Positions 61,628-64,000 of a stretch of DNA of 64,000 bases are shown here, one piece after another (within the stretch, counting starts at the first letter, position 1; the number at the start of each line of letters is the position of its first letter). The notes beneath the pieces are model-generated. The model was not told the DNA's origin. It was given only the letters and a program-made list of their open reading frames with translations, and made no database searches. Both the position numbers and the translations under genes were made by a program. The DNA comes from Chitinophaga ginsengisegetis (lineage in GTDB: Bacteria; Bacteroidota; Bacteroidia; Chitinophagales; Chitinophagaceae), in assembly GCF_900168065.1 (NCBI RefSeq), contig NZ_FUZZ01000001.1, positions 3,220,623 through 3,284,622 on the forward strand, read 5' to 3'.

Positions 61628-61876
61628 ATGACTACAGACGGACATGCTTTAGAGATCATAGCACAATTAGGCACCATAACGGATTACCAGCAGGCAGACC
61701 AGTTACTGGCCACCGTAAAAAAGGAACATGCCGCTTTATATAAAGAAATCTTCACCTCCCTCCAGGAAAAAATAGAAAGCTTGTCGCCATTGGAATGTAA
61801 CAGTTTACAATGGAGCATTTACCGTTATGCACTGATGCATGTACGTAAATGCACAACAATGGAACCAGCCTGCTGA
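61628..61876 (+). CDS. Small helical protein of unknown function
   Basis: The product has 82 residues and is mainly helical: ALEIIAQLGTITDYQQADQL, ATVKKEHAALYKEIFTSLQE and LECNSLQWSIYRYALMHVRK. It has two cysteines near the C-terminus (CTTMEPAC). No family is recognised. The longer frame begins in the methyltransferase gene, so the ATG at 61628 is chosen. It probably shares the methyltransferase transcript. The stop codon abuts the stop of the convergent gene exactly, with no base between. Confidence 0.65.
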   Translation: MTTDGHALEIIAQLGTITDYQQADQLLATVKKEHAALYKEIFTSLQEKIESLSPLECNSLQWSIYRYALMHVRKCTTMEPAC

Positions 61877-62494
61877 TCAGGCGCTGATGGCCAGCTTTTT
61901 GCCAATGGCAGCCACTACGGCTTCCGGCGAAAATTCTTCCTGTAAATACAGATCAACAAAATCGTAACTGATTTCCAGTGAAGGCGTAATAAGATATGCT
62001 GCCGGCACAGGTACGTCTGCATTGACACCGGAAACAAAACCCCAGATCGGGTCTGATTCCCTGTAAATGCCTGCTTTCCTGGCTATGCGGTATTGTGCGT
62101 CGTGCACTACATCAAAGGGCAGCGCCTCCGGATATACTGAGGTGAACTGCTTCTTATCTTCACTGGATAATACCAGCAAACGGGCTCCGGCCGCAGTAAT
62201 AGCCGCATGGCTTTCCTTCAGCCGCTCTATCAGCTGATCCGCGTAATTGTTCCAATGCCAGGAATAAAAAACCACTACCAGCGGCTGCAAAGTAAGACTG
62301 TGCAATGACGCGCCGGAATGAGCATTATTCAGCAACGGACCCGCGTTGATCACACGCGCTTCTTCAATAAAAAATTCGGGGAAAAAGCTACCTGCTTTTA
62401 ATGGGTTAATCTTTTCCCTGTTCCTCACAGGGCTGGGGAAGTTTTCCGGTGTAGGCTGCGGTAAGTAATCGGCGTATCTGTATAATGATGACAT
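61877..62494 (-). CDS. AhpC/TSA-like thioredoxin-fold protein lacking the peroxidatic cysteine
   Basis: The product has 205 residues. The middle has the redoxin pattern LQPLVVVFYSWHWNNYADQL near residue 90-110, where a peroxiredoxin would carry the catalytic cysteine. Here the segment reads FYSWHWNNY and the protein has no cysteine at all. The downstream DAQYRIARKAGIYRESDPIW and DVPVPAAYLITPSLEISYDF segments fit the AhpC/TSA fold. It has no signal peptide. It is therefore a redoxin relative without the normal chemistry, perhaps a binding or scaffold protein. It has its own -7 promoter about 75 bases upstream. Confidence 0.8.
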   Translation of the reverse strand: MSSLYRYADYLPQPTPENFPSPVRNREKINPLKAGSFFPEFFIEEARVINAGPLLNNAHSGASLHSLTLQPLVVVFYSWHWNNYADQLIERLKESHAAITAAGARLLVLSSEDKKQFTSVYPEALPFDVVHDAQYRIARKAGIYRESDPIWGFVSGVNADVPVPAAYLITPSLEISYDFVDLYLQEEFSPEAVVAAIGKKLAISA

Positions 62495-62568
62495 ATTAAA
62501 GGCTTTTATAATGGCTGATAAAATGGCCGCTGTTATAGGTTTGGTGAATATCTTTTGCTTTCGTAGAA

Positions 62569-62576
62569 CAAATATA
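62569..62576 (-). promoter_or_regulatory. Bacteroidota -7 promoter element for the AhpC-like gene
   Basis: Read on the minus strand this is TATATTTG, 74 bases before the start at 62494. Confidence 0.4.
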
Positions 62577-62857
62577 GGGAGAATATTTTAATTACCCTAC
62601 TATTCCTATAGACTATTAGGGATATAAAATCTAAATAATTGGTTCCTAATAACTTTGATTGAAAAATATTTTTCCGGGGAGATGAAAATAAGGGGATATT
62701 TAGACCAGTGCTAAACATTCAAAGCGTGTACCCGTTATTGTTATAAAGTCATGGAAAACCGTGGCAACCTGTCTTTAAAAAAATGAATAAAAATTTGCCA
62801 GGATAAACCCGGATGACATAATTTACAGGGAAGCCATAAAAGAATAAATAACGACAT
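62577..62857. other. AT-rich gap, no recognised gene
   Basis: Part of the 363-base gap between the AhpC-like and bestrophin genes. A TAACTTTG (62650-62657) could be a plus-strand -7 element about 200 bases before the bestrophin gene. I see no other feature. Confidence 0.4.
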
Positions 62858-63766
62858 ATGCTGCTGAAACACAGACTATCACTCGGCCAGATCTTCTCCT
62901 TTACCTGGAAGGTAGACCTCATGCTGCTGGGATGTTGTACCCTGGTATATTTCCTCGACTCACGCTGGCTGGCAGCACATATCAACATCCCCATAGCCGT
63001 ATCTACCGTACTGGGTACCGCGATTGCCTTCTTTATCGGCTTCAATAACAACCAGGCATACGACCGCTGGTGGGAAGCCCGCAAAATATGGGGCGCACTG
63101 GTAAACGACTCCCGCACCTGGAGCCGGTCGATGCTCAATTATCCCTCCCCGGATGCTACCCCCGAAACCAAAGCCCTCGTCCGCCACATGATTTACCGGC
63201 ACCTCGCCTTTATCTATGCACTCAAAACCGTGCTTCGCAAACGGCCCGACGACTACTACACCCGCTACCTCACTACCGAAGAAATTGAAGAAGTACAAAA
63301 ACAAAGCAATATCCCCAATGCCATCCTGAACCTCCAGACCCGCGACCTCCAGCAGCTCCGGAACTCGGGCAGTATCGATGGCTTCACTTTTATAGAGCTG
63401 AACCAGATCCTGGTAAAACACTGCGATTCCATGGGCCAGTCTGAACGGATCAGGAATACCGTATTCCCTCCCAGCTATGTGTATTTTACGCAGATGTTTA
63501 TCTGGTTTTATGTAATCATGAATACATTGATGATGACGGAATCCATTGGCGCATGGGCCATTCCCTTCGGATGGATGTTCGGCTTCGTATTCCATGTAAC
63601 CCACCTGAACGGCATCACCCTCATGGATCCTTTTGATTTCCAGCCCCTCGCCATTCCGCTCGACAGCATCGCGCGGACCATCGAAATCAACGTGATCCAG
63701 CTGCTGGGAGACGAACCGGTACCCGCACCGGTACTGCCGCGGCAGGAAGGTCTTTACGTAATGTAA
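62858..63766 (+). CDS. Bestrophin family ion channel protein
   Basis: This 302-residue protein has four membrane helices of the bestrophin/UPF0187 family. The key motif IAFFIGFNNNQAYDRWWEAR is at about residue 51-70, followed by RKIWGALVNDSRTWSRSML. A second conserved part is TLMMTESIGAWAIPFGWMFG near 220-240 and the end-of-channel segment GITLMDPFDFQPLAIPLDSI. Bacterial bestrophins form pentameric anion or cation channels. The gene stands alone. The next open frame starts 54 bases after its stop. Confidence 0.93.
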   Translation: MLLKHRLSLGQIFSFTWKVDLMLLGCCTLVYFLDSRWLAAHINIPIAVSTVLGTAIAFFIGFNNNQAYDRWWEARKIWGALVNDSRTWSRSMLNYPSPDATPETKALVRHMIYRHLAFIYALKTVLRKRPDDYYTRYLTTEEIEEVQKQSNIPNAILNLQTRDLQQLRNSGSIDGFTFIELNQILVKHCDSMGQSERIRNTVFPPSYVYFTQMFIWFYVIMNTLMMTESIGAWAIPFGWMFGFVFHVTHLNGITLMDPFDFQPLAIPLDSIARTIEINVIQLLGDEPVPAPVLPRQEGLYVM

Positions 63767-63820
63767 GCCCACAGGGAAACGTATTTACTTTGTAATACGT
63801 AATTCCTTATTTTTACACCT

Positions 63821-64000
63821 ATGACGTATGACCAATTATGTAATCTATATGCCCAGTCAGTTACCCTCAAGATACTACGGGCACGTAGCGCGCCAATGAT
63901 GCTGTCATTTTTTCATTACACATTCAAGGAAAAGAACCATACTACCATTTCCAATGTGGAACTGGTAACCCGTTTGTCCGATTACCTCGGCGTAACCGGC
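63821..64000 (+). CDS. DUF3375 family protein (JetA-like), N-terminal part
   Basis: The frame is open from the ATG at 63821 to the end of the window, 60 codons. The pattern LKILRARSAPMMLSFFHYTF, then KEKN, then ISNVELVTRLSDYLGVTG is what I recognise as the start of DUF3375: an LR-x-x-x-AP motif, an LSFhxxxFkE motif and an ELvxrLxdyL helix. DUF3375 is the JetA (MukF-like kleisin) subunit of Wadjet systems, which guard against plasmids. The rest of the gene and any partners lie beyond the window. The call depends on a short N-terminal match by eye, so homology must be confirmed. Confidence 0.72.
   Translation, partial: MTYDQLCNLYAQSVTLKILRARSAPMMLSFFHYTFKEKNHTTISNVELVTRLSDYLGVTG

Noticed and set aside
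62960-63772. A 270-codon frame opposite the bestrophin gene
   Set aside because: The plus-strand bestrophin motifs are clear and the minus frame has none.

Overview
The window comes from a Bacteroidota chromosome, most probably Chitinophagaceae and close to Chitinophaga. The reasons are the gliding genes gldB, gldF and gldG, a fused MurF-alanine racemase, TonB receptors with carboxypeptidase-D-like N-terminal domains, a TssD (Hcp) of the Bacteroidota T6SS type, and at least 16 copies of the Bacteroidota -7 promoter element TAnnTTTG placed just upstream of genes. Most of the window is core chromosome with short gaps. I see no insertion sequence, phage, integrase, rRNA or CRISPR array.

Layout. 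1-4.2 kb: end of an OPT peptide transporter, a small lipoprotein, and a DUF1501/DUF1800 pair. 4.2-10.5 kb: a nearly complete molybdenum-cofactor cluster on both strands (moeA, moaC, mobA, moaE, moaD, a small conserved protein, moaA, a TSUP transporter and a MoeB-rhodanese fusion). 10.6-16.5 kb: acetyltransferase, serS, nadE, a porin-like protein, gldB, apaG. 16.6-18.8 kb: a four-gene unit on the minus strand (cytochrome-like lipoprotein, YceI, DUF5777 barrel, DUF4157 protein). 19-23.7 kb: murF and an Oar-like TonB receptor, followed by a long palindromic repeat. 24.4-33.1 kb: methylmalonyl-CoA epimerase, cysteine desulfurase, gldFG, terC, the MurF-Alr fusion and lspA. 33.1-46.1 kb: an 11-bp tandem array, a second TonB receptor, a second TSUP transporter, D-2-hydroxyacid dehydrogenase, fumC, an enoyl-CoA hydratase, an S41 peptidase, two barrel proteins, a cobalamin-binding protein and glnS. 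46.2-53.1 kb: a VapBC module between glnS and gltX, a polysaccharide deacetylase, a lipoprotein, tatD, ansA, aqpZ and tRNA-Ser(GGA). 53.3-63.8 kb: a more accessory part with unknown proteins, AraC, LuxR and Crp regulators, acetyltransferase, orphan TssD, a methyltransferase, a peroxiredoxin-like protein without its cysteine, and a bestrophin.

The most interesting edge is the last 180 bases. An open frame there begins like DUF3375, the JetA subunit of Wadjet anti-plasmid systems, so a defence operon may start here and continue outside the window. Other points of interest are two intergenic arrays that share an 11-bp period and a related unit in opposite orientation, a 157-bp nested palindrome, a diverged MurF domain beside a normal MurF, and the Cys-less AhpC-like protein.

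Starts were corrected in several genes where the longest frame begins at TTG or GTG inside or upstream of a TAnnTTTG promoter. Functions were assigned by recognising motifs by eye. No database search was run.
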